Counted from the stretch's first letter, positions 1 to 8,924 are shown. The stretch: 58,802 bases of DNA from an uncultured Alistipes sp. (GCA_947623965.1 CANQIF010000013.1:1-58802); one strand, 5' to 3'. The notes: generated from the sequence alone by a model not told the origin. Numbers and translations are program-made.

Positions 1-87
1 CTTAAAAGCACATAAACCTATGAGATGAAGTTAATTGCAAGGGCTTTATGTCCCCTTTTGGCACATAAACCGAAATTAGCAACCCGA

Positions 88-232
88 TCGGGACGCAGCC
101 TGCGGAAGGCACGCATATTCGGATACGAATTGCGGGCCTCCGCCGCCGGGAGGCTGCGGCCCGCTGCTGGTCCTGGCGGACTGGAACAACGCTGCGGCCC
201 GCCGTCGCTGGGCGGTCAATTTTGCCAGCCAA
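88..232 (+). repeat. Family A mosaic repeat, single forward unit
   Basis: GC-rich intergenic repeat in forward orientation. It opens with the head motif GGACGCAGCCTGCGGA and then the large hairpin arms GCGGGCCTCC and GGCTGCGGCCCGC, followed by the short hairpin GGTCCTGGCGGACT. Open frames through it are by-products of GC richness; I do not call them genes. The fullest copy of the family is at 47167-48550. Confidence 0.8.
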
Positions 233-237
233 CATTT

Positions 238-330
238 CCGCCTCGGCAAAATGCGAACAAATTTGCTTTTGTTCCCGGCTTCATCGTATCTATTCGTACC
301 TATTTAATCGGATCTTTGCACCCCGCTTCG
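238..330 (+). repeat. Degenerate family B promoter module
   Basis: Contains the module words CCTCGGCAAAATGCGAACAA and AATTTGCTTTTG, followed by CGTATCTATTCG and GGATCTTTGC. This resembles the promoter module seen upstream of ispE (41527-41607) but is eroded. It lies directly upstream of the membrane protein gene at 370 and may be its promoter region. Confidence 0.5.
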
Positions 331-369
331 GCTAAATACCAATCCGATTCGACCAAAACCACATATATC

Positions 370-1110
370 ATGAAGGAAAAAATCATTTCATTCTGCTGGC
401 AGCATCTGCTGCTGCTCGTTTCGCTCTTCATCATGACCGTCGGCGTCGCCGTCTGCGTACGCTCCCAGTTGGGGTCGAGCGTCATCAGCGTACTGCCCTA
501 TGTCTTCGAACAGGCCGGCGGGCAGGGACTGGTCCCCGCCCTCTCGATCGGCCAATACACCTATATCATGAATTTCGTGCTGGTGCTCGGTCAGCTGCTG
601 GTGCTGCGGCGCCGCTTCGAGCCGGTGCAGCTCTTCCAGCTCCTCATCGGCTTCCTCTTCGGAACGTTCATCGACGTGAACATGCGCCTCACCTCGTGGC
701 TCGCGCCCGAGCTGCTCTGGCAGCAGGCGGCGGCCCAGGTGGCGGGCTGCACCATTCTCGGGCTCGGCATCGCACTCGAAGTGTGCTGCGGCAGCATCAC
801 CATGCCCGGCGAAGGGTTCCCCGTAGCGGTCAGCCAGATGACGGGCATCGACTTTCCGAAGGTGAAGATCGGGGTCGACTGTCTGCTCGTGGGGCTCGGC
901 ATCGCCGCCTGCTACGCCTTTTTCGGCGCCTGGCAATGGCATATCATCGGCATCGGCACCCTCTTCGCCATGGTTTACGTCGGCATGACGGTCCGCGTCG
1001 CGGGCAGACACCTCGGCTGGTTCAGGCGCCTGCTGTCCTATCGGCCGGGCTTCCGCCGATACGTGTACGGTCTGGCCCGGTACATCTACGACCGCAAATC
1101 GACGAAATAA
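370..1110 (+). CDS. YczE/YitT-like integral membrane protein
   Basis: A 246-residue protein with about five or six hydrophobic segments (roughly residues 8-30, 45-75, 80-100, 118-140, 165-190, 195-215) and a basic C-terminus. The conserved stretch around CCGSITMPGEGFPVAVSQ followed by FPKVKIGVDC is typical of YczE/YitT-related membrane proteins (DUF6198-like), whose function is unknown. The ATG at 370 is chosen because the open frame further upstream runs through repeat DNA and the segment after 370 starts a normal membrane helix. It converges on trmB across a strong terminator at 1127-1156. Confidence 0.75.
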   Translation: MKEKIISFCWQHLLLLVSLFIMTVGVAVCVRSQLGSSVISVLPYVFEQAGGQGLVPALSIGQYTYIMNFVLVLGQLLVLRRRFEPVQLFQLLIGFLFGTFIDVNMRLTSWLAPELLWQQAAAQVAGCTILGLGIALEVCCGSITMPGEGFPVAVSQMTGIDFPKVKIGVDCLLVGLGIAACYAFFGAWQWHIIGIGTLFAMVYVGMTVRVAGRHLGWFRRLLSYRPGFRRYVYGLARYIYDRKSTK

Positions 1111-1126
1111 CCCCATGTACATGCAG

Positions 1127-1156
1127 GAGAGGCGGCCCGATAACGGGCCGCCTCTC
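1127..1156. terminator. Bidirectional hairpin terminator
   Basis: Perfect 13-bp stem GAGAGGCGGCCCG with loop ATAA between the convergent membrane protein gene and trmB. The downstream T tract is weak on both sides. Confidence 0.75.
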
Positions 1157-1178
1157 TTCGCCTATACCGCTCCGGCCG

Positions 1179-1937
1179 TCAGAAGGCCCGCTCGCGGTTC
1201 GCCTCGCCGTCCTTGGCGCTGCGATCGACGGCGTCGCCCTCCCACTCGAAGTCGGGGAAGTCGCGACGGCCGCCCAGTCCGAAGCGCAGGTAGCCGATCG
1301 GCAATCCCATCTCGAGAAAGCGCGTTTCGTAGGCCGTCTTGACCGAGAGGGTCTCGTCGGCGAAACCCGACCCGTAAATATCCGCCACGTCGGCATCGAG
1401 CGGCAAATCGAAATGGTCGATCACCGCCCGCGTGTAGGCGTGGAGGTGTTTCGAATCGGTCTTGAGGTGGATCCGGCCGTCGGCCGCCAGCAGGCGGGCG
1501 TAGCGCGCGAGAAAAAGCGGCGAGGTGAGGCGCTTGGAGGCGCGGCGCGTCTTGAGCTGCGGATCGGGGAAGGTGATCCAGATCTCCGAGACTTCCCCCT
1601 CGGCGAAGAGCGAGCCGATAAACTCGATGCGCGTGCGCAGAAAGCCGACGTTCGCAAGGCCACATTCGGTCGCCGTCTTGGCGCCGCGCCACATGCGGGC
1701 CCCCTTGATGTCGATGCCGATGTAATTGCGCGAGGGGTCGCGCCGAGCCAGCGCCACCGTATACTCCCCCTTGCCGCAGCCGAGCTCCAGCACGATCGGC
1801 CGGCCGTTGCGGAAGAAGTCGCGTCCCCAGTGCCCCTTGATCGGGTGGTTGGCCCCGAAAACGCTGTCGAAAGCGGGTTGCAGGAGGCAGGCGAAAGTCT
1901 CGTTTTCGCGGAACTTGCGCAGTTTATCTTTTCCCAT
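1179..1937 (-). CDS. trmB: tRNA (guanine-N7-)-methyltransferase
   Basis: A 252-residue SAM-dependent enzyme that makes m7G46 in tRNA variable loops. The SAM motif ELGCGKG is at residues 51-57, the family signature FPDPQLK at 123-129, and KTDS at 159-162. The length is usual for Bacteroidetes TrmB. It is the last gene of a ricT-gldH-trmB operon: its ATG lies 14 bp inside the end of gldH, implying translational coupling. Confidence 0.95.
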   Translation of the reverse strand: MGKDKLRKFRENETFACLLQPAFDSVFGANHPIKGHWGRDFFRNGRPIVLELGCGKGEYTVALARRDPSRNYIGIDIKGARMWRGAKTATECGLANVGFLRTRIEFIGSLFAEGEVSEIWITFPDPQLKTRRASKRLTSPLFLARYARLLAADGRIHLKTDSKHLHAYTRAVIDHFDLPLDADVADIYGSGFADETLSVKTAYETRFLEMGLPIGYLRFGLGGRRDFPDFEWEGDAVDRSAKDGEANRERAF

Positions 1938-2412
1938 GGGTTTCTTCGTTCGTTGATCGGTTCGTCACGCGCATTCCCACCGCTTCGGCGCCATAGACCG
2001 GCCGCACGGGGGTCAGCACGAAATAGTAGTCGCCCGCACGCCGCAGCCGCACGCCGCGGCGGTAGGGAACCTCGACGACCGCCTGCAGCGGGGTCGCCGT
2101 ATGCCGCCTGCCCACCGCGAGCCGGTGGTATTCGGAAGTGCGGAGCGAATCGGGGGTGAAGGTCTCGATCCGCAGCGTCAGGCTGTCCTCCCGGAAGGCC
2201 TCGTCGAGGCGCAGGAAGAGCTTCAGTTCGCGCCGGGCCAGCGTGTCGGCATTCGTGTAGCGGAGCGTCGCCGCCGAGCTCCACCCCTCGGCGGGCAGAT
2301 CCGTGGCGACGGTCTCCTCGGGAACGATGCAGCCCGCCGCAGCCGCCGTCAGGAGCCACGCCGCAGCGCATGCGGCCGCACGGCCGCCCCTGCTCCACCA
2401 TCGCACCGTCAT
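1924..2412 (-). CDS. gldH: Gliding motility-type lipoprotein GldH
   Basis: A 162-residue lipoprotein: basic N-terminus, hydrophobic Ala-rich segment and lipobox ending AAAAGC. The body (TLRYTNADTLARRELKLFLR, then RRAGDYYFVLTPVR) fits GldH, a lipoprotein of the gliding/type IX-associated set that is also found in non-gliding Bacteroidales. The start at 2412 is the first ATG followed by a signal peptide; it sits 4 bp after the ricT stop. It is placed between ricT and trmB, the usual neighbourhood for gldH. Confidence 0.85.
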   Translation of the reverse strand: MTVRWWSRGGRAAACAAAWLLTAAAAGCIVPEETVATDLPAEGWSSAATLRYTNADTLARRELKLFLRLDEAFREDSLTLRIETFTPDSLRTSEYHRLAVGRRHTATPLQAVVEVPYRRGVRLRRAGDYYFVLTPVRPVYGAEAVGMRVTNRSTNEETHGKR

Positions 2413-2416
2413 CGCG

Positions 2417-4111
2417 TCAGGCCTCCTTTCCGTTCCCCTCCGGAGCGCCGCCGCCCTCCGAAGCCGCCCCCTCCCCGTTCGAGCGTCGGGGCCGGCGGTT
2501 GTTGCGCGGACGCGGACGGCGGTCGCCGCCCTCGCGGTCCGAACGGTCTGAGCGGTCTGAGCGGTCTGAGCGGTCTGAGTGGCCTGAGCGGTCTGAGTGG
2601 CCTGCACGGTCGCTGCCGTCAGGTGCGCTGTTGCCATTGCCGCTGCTGTTGCCATTGCCGCCCGAGGGTGCCTTGTCCGAAAATGCGCTGTCTGCAGAAC
2701 CGTTGCCCGCAGCCCTATTGTCCACGGATCCGTTGCCCGAGCCGTTCTCGCCCGAGGCGCCCTCCGTGCGCGGACGACGGGCCCGCACACCGCGCGTCCG
2801 CTGCTGCGTCCGGTCGCCGGCCGCCCCCCGCTCCCGGGATTGCGGTCGGCCGGCCGTCTCGGAGCCCTCCGGGGCCGAAGCTGCATGGTCGGCGGCAGGC
2901 GCATTCTCTGCTCCGGCATTCTCGCGCTCCGCACGGCGATCCCGGTTCTGCCCCTTGCCGCGGTTGTTGCGCTTGCGGCGGCGGGCCTTGTCGAAGCGGT
3001 CGATGCTGTCCTCCTCGGAACGGTAGGTCGGCTCCTCGGCCGTCTCGACAGCGGCATCGGCCTCCGCCAGCTGCTCGACCCGTTTGCCGGCCCGGTTCTG
3101 CGCGAGGATGTCGCGCACGCGCGCCACGGAGAGCGTCGTGAGGTTCGAGAGGGTCTCCCGGCTCGACGAGAAGGTCATCTCGCCGCCCAGAATATCGGTC
3201 TTGACGAGGTACCACTCGCCGTCCACCGTCTGCAGCGGTTCGCGCAGGCGCGGAATCTCCTTGCGGGCGTCGGCGTAGAGGTCGTATTCGTACATCATGC
3301 AGCACTTCAGTTTCGAGCACTGTCCGGCCAGCTTCTGCGGGTTGAGCGAAAGGTCCTGCGTGCGGGCCGCGCCGGTCGTGACGCTCGAGAAGGTGGACAT
3401 CCACGAGGCGCAGCAGAGCTCGCGGCCGCAGGCGCCCAATCCGCCGATGCGCCCCGCCTCCTGCCGGGCGCCGATCTGCTTCATCTCGATGCGGATGTGG
3501 AACCGCTCGGCGAAGACCTTGATCAGTTCGCGGAAATCGACGCGCTCGTCGGCGATGTAGTAGAAGATCGCCTTGATCTTGTCGCCCTGGTATTCGACGT
3601 CGCCGATCTTCATGTTGAGCCCCATCTCGGCGGCGATCTGCCGCGCGGCGATCATCGTCTCGTGCTCGAGGGCGATCGCCTCCTGCCAGCGCTCGATGTC
3701 GTAGGGTTTGGCCTTGCGGTAGATCTTGCGGAACTCGCCGTTCTGCGGGTTGAAGCCCGTGCGGCGCATCTGCTTGGCCACCAGGTCGCCCGTCAGCGAA
3801 ATGATGCCGATGTCGTGGCCGGGCGAGGCCTCGACGGCTACGATGTCGCCCCGCTTCAGATCGAGGTTGTTGACGTTCTGGTAGAAGCCCCGGCGCGTGT
3901 TCTTGAAACGCACCTCGAAGATGTCCGTCGGGCGGCTCTCGGGGTAGGCCTCGAGCCAGTTCTCCTCGTGCAGCTTGAAGCAGCCGCCGGCCTCGAAGGC
4001 CTCGGGGCCGTATTCGCCCTCCGCAAAACAGCAGCCGCGCCCCACTTCGGGGCGGCAGGCGCAGCGACGGGCTTCGATATCTCGTATCGGTTCGTTCGGT
4101 TCGTTGTTCAT
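2417..4111 (-). CDS. ricT: PSP1/RicT family protein with long repetitive tail
   Basis: A 564-residue protein. The N-terminal 40 residues are Cys-rich (CACRPEVGRGCCF). The PSP1 core (roughly residues 60-300) carries the hallmark GRIGGLGACGRELCCASW and later QCSKLKCCMMYEYDLY; in RicT homologues such Cys sites bind Fe-S clusters. Relatives act in RNA maturation complexes (RicT/YaaT), but the exact role in Bacteroidetes is not settled. From about residue 365 the protein is charged and disordered, ending in SDRSDRSD and GNGSGNGN runs and an Arg-rich block, which suggests RNA contact (inference). First gene of the ricT-gldH-trmB operon; a -7-like TACCTTTA (minus strand, 4128-4135) is just upstream. 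Confidence 0.9.
   Translation of the reverse strand: MNNEPNEPIRDIEARRCACRPEVGRGCCFAEGEYGPEAFEAGGCFKLHEENWLEAYPESRPTDIFEVRFKNTRRGFYQNVNNLDLKRGDIVAVEASPGHDIGIISLTGDLVAKQMRRTGFNPQNGEFRKIYRKAKPYDIERWQEAIALEHETMIAARQIAAEMGLNMKIGDVEYQGDKIKAIFYYIADERVDFRELIKVFAERFHIRIEMKQIGARQEAGRIGGLGACGRELCCASWMSTFSSVTTGAARTQDLSLNPQKLAGQCSKLKCCMMYEYDLYADARKEIPRLREPLQTVDGEWYLVKTDILGGEMTFSSSRETLSNLTTLSVARVRDILAQNRAGKRVEQLAEADAAVETAEEPTYRSEEDSIDRFDKARRRKRNNRGKGQNRDRRAERENAGAENAPAADHAASAPEGSETAGRPQSRERGAAGDRTQQRTRGVRARRPRTEGASGENGSGNGSVDNRAAGNGSADSAFSDKAPSGGNGNSSGNGNSAPDGSDRAGHSDRSGHSDRSDRSDRSDRSDREGGDRRPRPRNNRRPRRSNGEGAASEGGGAPEGNGKEA
2544..2606. repeat. Seven 9-bp tandem units inside ricT
   Basis: Units of CGGTCTGAG (five exact, two with changes) encode the Ser-Asp-Arg repeat of the RicT tail. 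Because the unit is a multiple of three, copy-number change would lengthen or shorten the tail without shifting frame. Confidence 0.9.
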
Positions 4112-4189
4112 GATGCGATATTTGGCGTAAAGGTACGAAATAAAATGAAAAATGAAAAGTGAAAAAGGCCTCTCCGCCGCAGCCGGCCG

Positions 4190-5551
4190 CTATGCCGCGG
4201 GGCGCTGCAGAGTCCCGATCGTCCGCCGGATGCGCAGGATCAGCAGCACGGCGGCCACCGCCAGCCCGAACGAATAGCCCAGGAAGAAGCCCGGGGCCCC
4301 CAAGCCGAGCCGGATGCCGAAGAGGTAGCCGCCCGGCAGGTTGACGAGCCAGTAGGAGACGAAGGCGATCGGCATGATGATCCGCACGTCCTGCAGGCCG
4401 CGCAGAATCCCGATCGAGACGTTCTGGAGGCCGTCCCAGAACTGGTAGAGGGCGACGTAGAACATCAGATCGGCCGTGATGCGGATCACCTCGGCGTTGT
4501 CCGTAAAGAGGCGCGGGATGCCGTGCCGCAGCAGGATGAAGGCGAGCGTGGCGATGAGGCTCCAGGCCAGCACCAGATGGTACGAGGCCTTGGCCGCGAG
4601 CTTCAGCTCGCCGATGTCGCGCATGCCGTAGCAGTGCGAGACGCGGATCGTGGAGGCCGACGAGATCGACAGCACGATCATGAAGGCGCAGTTACCGAGC
4701 GTGATGGCGATCTGGTTGGCGCTGAGGGCCACCTTGCCGAGCCAGCCGATCATGACGCTCGTTCCGACGAAGGCCGACGATTCGAGGAACATCTGCAGGG
4801 CGATCGGCAGGCCGATGGCGAGCAGGCGCCGCACGGTCCGCCCCTCGAAGCGGCGCAGCGAGAAGCCGCGCAGATAGAGGGCGTAGCCGCGGTGCAGCAG
4901 GAAGTAGAGGAATACGAGCAGGGCCGAGAGGACGCGCGAGAGGAGGGTCGCCAGGCCGGCGCCCTCGGCGCCCATGGCGGGCGCGCCCCAGTTGCCGTAG
5001 ATGAAGATCCAGTTGCAGCCGACGTTGAACAGATTGGCCGCCACGGTGATGACCATGACGGTCCGCGTATTGCCCGACCCTTCGAGGAACTGTTTGAAGG
5101 CGAAGAAGAAGAGCATGAAAGGGAAGCTGTACGAGAGCATCCGGTAGTAAGGGAGGGCGGCATCCACCACCTCGCGCTCCTGTCCGAGGTGGTAGAGGAG
5201 CGGTTCGATGACGCAGAGCAGCGTGCCGACAGCGAGCCCGAGCAGCGTATAAAAGAGGAGGGCGTGGTGCAGCAGGCGCGAGCAGACCTCCGTCTCGCGC
5301 CGGACGTAGTGTTCGCCGACGAGGGGCGTGAGCCCCAGCGCCACGCCGATGCAGCCGATGAGGAAGATGAACGAGACGGAGCCGCCGAACGAGACGGCGG
5401 CCAGCGGCGTGGGGTCCGTGCCGCCGAACTGCCCCACCATGACCGTGTCGGCCAGCTGCGTGAGGATCTGGCCGAGCTGCGTGAGGACGACGGGAAGCGC
5501 GAGGCGCAGGTTGCGCCGGTACTGTTCCTTGTATGCGGTAAAGAGATTCAT
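4190..5551 (-). CDS. MATE family efflux transporter
   Basis: A 453-residue inner membrane protein with about 12 hydrophobic helices in two halves. The N-terminal half has the MATE pattern VVLTQLGQILTQLADTVMVG, and a repeat-half equivalent is IALQMFLESSAFVGTSVMIG. Length and layout match NorM/DinF-type Na+ or H+ coupled multidrug exporters; the substrate cannot be read from sequence. It starts at 5551 just downstream of the glycosyltransferase-like gene on the same strand (68 bp gap), with no promoter seen in between. Confidence 0.92.
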   Translation of the reverse strand: MNLFTAYKEQYRRNLRLALPVVLTQLGQILTQLADTVMVGQFGGTDPTPLAAVSFGGSVSFIFLIGCIGVALGLTPLVGEHYVRRETEVCSRLLHHALLFYTLLGLAVGTLLCVIEPLLYHLGQEREVVDAALPYYRMLSYSFPFMLFFFAFKQFLEGSGNTRTVMVITVAANLFNVGCNWIFIYGNWGAPAMGAEGAGLATLLSRVLSALLVFLYFLLHRGYALYLRGFSLRRFEGRTVRRLLAIGLPIALQMFLESSAFVGTSVMIGWLGKVALSANQIAITLGNCAFMIVLSISSASTIRVSHCYGMRDIGELKLAAKASYHLVLAWSLIATLAFILLRHGIPRLFTDNAEVIRITADLMFYVALYQFWDGLQNVSIGILRGLQDVRIIMPIAFVSYWLVNLPGGYLFGIRLGLGAPGFFLGYSFGLAVAAVLLILRIRRTIGTLQRPAA

Positions 5552-5619
5552 GCGGTTCGGGGTTTATTCAAGGGGGGGCTGCTGGGCGAGGGGGGCGGGG
5601 CGACTCGGACGGGGAGGAC

Positions 5620-6627
5620 CTAAAACGTCACTTCGTAGAAGGGCGCACCGCCGATCTGGGCGGCGCGGCGCGAGAAGTTGCCGCGGTACATTCCCTTTCC
5701 GACGAGGTAGTAGTGGCTCCGGGCCTCGGCGAGGACCAGGAAATCGAGGAAGGTTTTCGTATGCACCTCGCGCTCTTCGCTGCCGGCGACATCCATGTGG
5801 CCGATCCGTCCGGGGAGGACCCGCACGAAGTCGAACGCCGCGGCCCGTTCGAGGAAGCGGGCGCTGTCGGAGGTGACGAGGAGCGGCAGGCCGGGGTTCG
5901 CGGCATGGATGTGCTCCAGCTCCTCGCAGCAGCGCCCGAGCAGCCGCTCCTGCTCGGCGGGCGGCAGGGCCTGCGCCGCGCGGCCTCGGTGCTCGTTGAA
6001 GTCGCCGAGCGCCTCCAGGAAGCGGCTCGACACGGCCGTGAAGTTCCGCGCGCCGCCCAACTGCCGCACCTGCTCATCGACGAGCCGCTGCAGCCACGCC
6101 GCCGGCCGGAAGAGCTCCCGGAAGGCCTCGCCGAAACGATCCTCGTGAAAATACATATTCGTATAGAGGTGCAGCTGCCGGTAGCGGGCCGCCAGAAACT
6201 TGTCGGCCATACGGAGCAGGAAGCGCTTGTCGCGCTCCTCGCCCAGATCCTGCGAGGCGATGTAGACGGGGCGCGCGTCGCGGCGGTTGTAGCTGATCTC
6301 CCCGGGGGCGATGCGCCAGTCGTAGCGGTTCGGTTCGAGAAACTCCTCGAGCCGGAACGGATCGACGAAATGGAGCCGGAAATCGAGGCCGTGGTCGCGG
6401 CAGTAGCAGTAGGTCGTCGTGATGCCGCGCAGCCGGTCGGCCAGACCTCCGTGGCGCTTGCGGCCGTCGAACATGAGAATCACCTGTTTGCGTTCGTTGC
6501 GGGCGCGCGGCGCATCGTCCGTATAGTAAGGCAGCAGGTGGCGCCGGACCACCCGCCGAAAGCGATGTTCGCTGAAGCAGGCGTAGTTGAAGGCCGCCTT
6601 GAGCCGTCGGAAAAGTCGTTTTATCAT
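5620..6627 (-). CDS. Glycosyltransferase-like protein (fucosyltransferase-related pattern)
   Basis: A 335-residue cytosolic protein. The segment LMFDGRKRHGGLADRLRGI near residue 50 resembles the GG-L-xx-R-LxG-I motif of fucosyltransferase-fold proteins of capsule and LPS clusters, and the C-terminal half contains LLVTSDSARFLERAA and HTKTFLDFLVLAEA, also typical of such proteins. Its role in surface glycan assembly is therefore inferred. The start at 6627 is the ATG before a basic stretch (IKRLFRRLK). No neighbouring glycan genes are present. Confidence 0.5.
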   Translation of the reverse strand: MIKRLFRRLKAAFNYACFSEHRFRRVVRRHLLPYYTDDAPRARNERKQVILMFDGRKRHGGLADRLRGITTTYCYCRDHGLDFRLHFVDPFRLEEFLEPNRYDWRIAPGEISYNRRDARPVYIASQDLGEERDKRFLLRMADKFLAARYRQLHLYTNMYFHEDRFGEAFRELFRPAAWLQRLVDEQVRQLGGARNFTAVSSRFLEALGDFNEHRGRAAQALPPAEQERLLGRCCEELEHIHAANPGLPLLVTSDSARFLERAAAFDFVRVLPGRIGHMDVAGSEEREVHTKTFLDFLVLAEARSHYYLVGKGMYRGNFSRRAAQIGGAPFYEVTF

Positions 6628-6838
6628 CGTCTGTACATATATCGGGAACCGGCTGCCGCCGGGAGGATGCAGGGGTTGCGGAGGCCGGGGCCGTGCGGCT
6701 TCGGATGCTGGAGCGGCCGGACCTTGCGGGGCGGGCGGCGGTTGCCAGAGCTGCGGTTGCGGCCAGCCCGGGACGCTGCGGACGCCGGGACGCCGGGGGC
6801 GGCGGGACACTGCAGACACCGGGCCGCCGGGCGGCCGG

Positions 6839-7876
6839 TTACTTCCCTTCGGGGAATCCCTGCGCCTTGAGCTCCATCTCGCTGCCGTCGGGCGTCACGA
6901 GGAGGCAGCCCGTACCGGGGGCCGTGATGTGGCCGATCACGTCGATCGTGCCGAGGCGCATCACCTGCTCCTGCAGGGCGAGCGGCACCGTGAAGAGCAG
7001 CTCGTAGTCCTCGCCGCCGTTGAGCGCCGCCATGACGGGGTCGAGGTGCATCTCCTCGGCCAGCCGCGAGGTCTGCTGCGCGATGGGAATGCGTTCGAGG
7101 TAGATGCGGACCCCGCACCCCGAGGCGCGGCAAAGCTGTTTCAGGTCGCTGGCCAGTCCGTCCGAGAGGTCGATCATCGCCGTCGGGACGATCCCCTCCT
7201 CGGCCAGCAGCTCGACGATGTCGGTCCGCGGGCGCGGTTTGAGGTAGCGTTCGAGGAGGTATTCGTACCCCTCGAAGCGGGGCTCGGGGTCTTTCACATC
7301 GGCCAGCACGCGCTTCTCGCGTTCGAGAAGCCGCAACCCCATGTAGGCGGCGCCGAGATCGCCCGTCAGGCAGACGAGGTCGTGCAGCTTCGCCCCCGAG
7401 CGGCGGACGATCCGATCCGCCGGCGCATGACCCGCAGCCGTCAGCGAGAGAACCAGCCCCGTCATCGAGGCGCGCGTGTCGCCCCCCACCAGGTCGATCC
7501 CCGCCTCGGTGCAGGCGAAGCGGATCCCCGCGTAGAGGTCGTCGAGCGCCTCGACGGGAATCTTGGCCGAGAGGCCGAGCGAGACGAGCAGCTGCGAGGG
7601 GCGGGCGTTCATCGCAGCCAGATCGCTGACAACCGTCGTGACGGCCTTGTAACCCAGATGTTTGAGCGGATAATAGGTCAGATCGAAATCGATCCCCTCG
7701 AAGAGCGTGTCGGTCGTCAGGAGCAGCTCCTCGCCCTCGGGCGGCGCCACGACGGCGGCATCGTCGCCCACGCCGCAGCGGGTCGTGGGGTGCTGCGGCG
7801 CGAGACCGGCCGTGAGGCGGTCGATAAGGCCGAACTCGCCCAACTCGGCGATTTCGGTGCGTTTTTTTCCGGCCAT
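6839..7876 (-). CDS. thiL: Thiamine-monophosphate kinase
   Basis: A 345-residue enzyme that phosphorylates thiamine monophosphate to thiamine diphosphate with ATP. GVGDDAAVV (35-43), TTDTLFEGIDF (54-64) and GGDTRAS mark the Mg-ATP site of the ThiL/PurM fold. The start MAGKKRTEIAELGEFGLI is chosen because it aligns with the family; an upstream ATG at 7960 would place the promoter inside the gene. Divergent from adk, with overlapping promoters. Confidence 0.93.
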   Translation of the reverse strand: MAGKKRTEIAELGEFGLIDRLTAGLAPQHPTTRCGVGDDAAVVAPPEGEELLLTTDTLFEGIDFDLTYYPLKHLGYKAVTTVVSDLAAMNARPSQLLVSLGLSAKIPVEALDDLYAGIRFACTEAGIDLVGGDTRASMTGLVLSLTAAGHAPADRIVRRSGAKLHDLVCLTGDLGAAYMGLRLLEREKRVLADVKDPEPRFEGYEYLLERYLKPRPRTDIVELLAEEGIVPTAMIDLSDGLASDLKQLCRASGCGVRIYLERIPIAQQTSRLAEEMHLDPVMAALNGGEDYELLFTVPLALQEQVMRLGTIDVIGHITAPGTGCLLVTPDGSEMELKAQGFPEGK

Positions 7877-7894
7877 GGTTTCGAAAATTTTTTG

Positions 7895-7925
7895 CAAAAT
7901 TAGGAAAACTTTGCGCTCCTTCAAA
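7895..7925 (-). promoter_or_regulatory. thiL promoter
   Basis: Minus-strand TTTG (7922-7925) and TAATTTTG (7895-7902) with a 19-bp spacer, 18 bp before the thiL ATG. It overlaps the adk promoter on the other strand. Confidence 0.75.
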
Positions 7926-7941
7926 AAATAGTGTATTTTTG
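7910..7941 (+). promoter_or_regulatory. adk promoter
   Basis: TTTG at 7910-7913 and TATTTTTG at 7934-7941 with a 20-bp spacer, the Bacteroidetes sigma-A pattern. The 5' leader to adk would be about 90 nt. Confidence 0.75.
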
Positions 7942-8039
7942 TCGCACGAAAAGAGAGCAAAACAGCCCTTTTCGATCAGCCGATCGCAGTGCCGGGCTTG
8001 CCCGGGCTCTGCCGAGGCGGGAATGAAACAAACCGGAAC

Positions 8040-8618
8040 ATGATCAATATCGTTTTATTCGGCGTACCCGGATGCGGCAAGGGGACGCAGGCTGCGTTGC
8101 TCAAGGCGCGCTACGGCATCGAACACGTCTCGACGGGCGAGGTGATCCGCGAGCACATCCGCCGCGGCACGGAGCTCGGGCGGGCCGTGCAGGCCAGCAT
8201 CGAGCGGGGCGAACTGGCCCCCGACGAGGTGGTCATCTCGATGATCGCCGACTACGTGGCTTCGCACCGTGACGCCCGGGGGTGCATCTTCGACGGCTTC
8301 CCGCGCACCGAGCCCCAGGCCAAGGCCTTCGACCGCATTCTCGCCGAGAACGGCCTGCAGGTCGACCTCATGATCGACATCGAGGTGGCCGAGGAGGAGG
8401 TCGTGCGGCGCATCCTGCTGCGCGGCAAGGAGTCGGGCCGCGCGGACGACGCCTCGGAGGAGGTGATCCGCCAGCGGCTGGCGGTCTACCACGCCCAGAC
8501 GGCCGTCGTCGCCGAGCACTACGCCGCCTGCGGCCGCTACACGGCCATCGACGGCCACGGCACCATCGAGGAGGTCTTCGCCCGCATCTCCGCCCTCGTA
8601 GACGGGCTCGGGCAATAG
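8040..8618 (+). CDS. adk: Adenylate kinase
   Basis: A 192-residue enzyme interconverting ATP + AMP and 2 ADP. The P-loop GVPGCGKGT is at residues 8-16, the AMP-binding STGEVIREH follows, then the DGFPRT signature. It has the short lid form (LLRGKESGRADDASEEVIRQR) usual in Bacteroidetes. The ATG at 8040 immediately precedes the first beta strand. Confidence 0.95.
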   Translation: MINIVLFGVPGCGKGTQAALLKARYGIEHVSTGEVIREHIRRGTELGRAVQASIERGELAPDEVVISMIADYVASHRDARGCIFDGFPRTEPQAKAFDRILAENGLQVDLMIDIEVAEEEVVRRILLRGKESGRADDASEEVIRQRLAVYHAQTAVVAEHYAACGRYTAIDGHGTIEEVFARISALVDGLGQ

Positions 8619-8873
8619 CCGGAGCCGGGAGGGCCGGGAGTTTGCGGCGGTTGAAAGACTTGCGGCAAGCAAGGAGCTCGACGATTGAGGGGCCTGCAGC
8701 AGCCGAGGGGCCAGCAGCGAGCAAGGGGCTTGCGGCTGTTGAGAGGCTTGCGGCGACCGAGAGGTCGGGACGGGCCGAAGAGCCTGCGGCGGCCGCGCCG
8801 AGCTCCGCCGAGCGAAAAAAACACCGTGCAGCGAAAAATCCGCGCGGGATTTTCGTTTTTCGTTTTTAATTCG
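8619..8873. other. GC-rich low-complexity intergenic stretch
   Basis: Imperfect reiterations of GAGGGGCCTGCAGC-, GGCTTGCGGC- and GACCGAGAGG-type words between adk and rpsF. No credible gene; it looks like decayed simple repeats and not the family A mosaic. Confidence 0.5.
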
Positions 8874-8881
8874 TATCTTTG
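8874..8881 (+). promoter_or_regulatory. -7 box of the rpsF operon
   Basis: TATCTTTG 43 bp before the rpsF ATG; the upstream T-rich tract has no exact TTTG. Confidence 0.6.
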
Positions 8882-8924
8882 CGGTCCCGAAAGGGGAACA
8901 CGTTTAATTCATTAACAAACACGT

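Noticed and set aside
388..1122. Long open frame antisense to the YczE-like gene, and many similar antisense frames elsewhere
   Set aside because: High GC content leaves few stop codons on both strands. These frames have Arg/Pro/Ala-rich nonsense composition and mirror genes with clear domains.
7877..7960. 28-residue longer thiL with start at 7960
   Set aside because: It would run through both the thiL and adk promoters, and the extra residues do not match the family.
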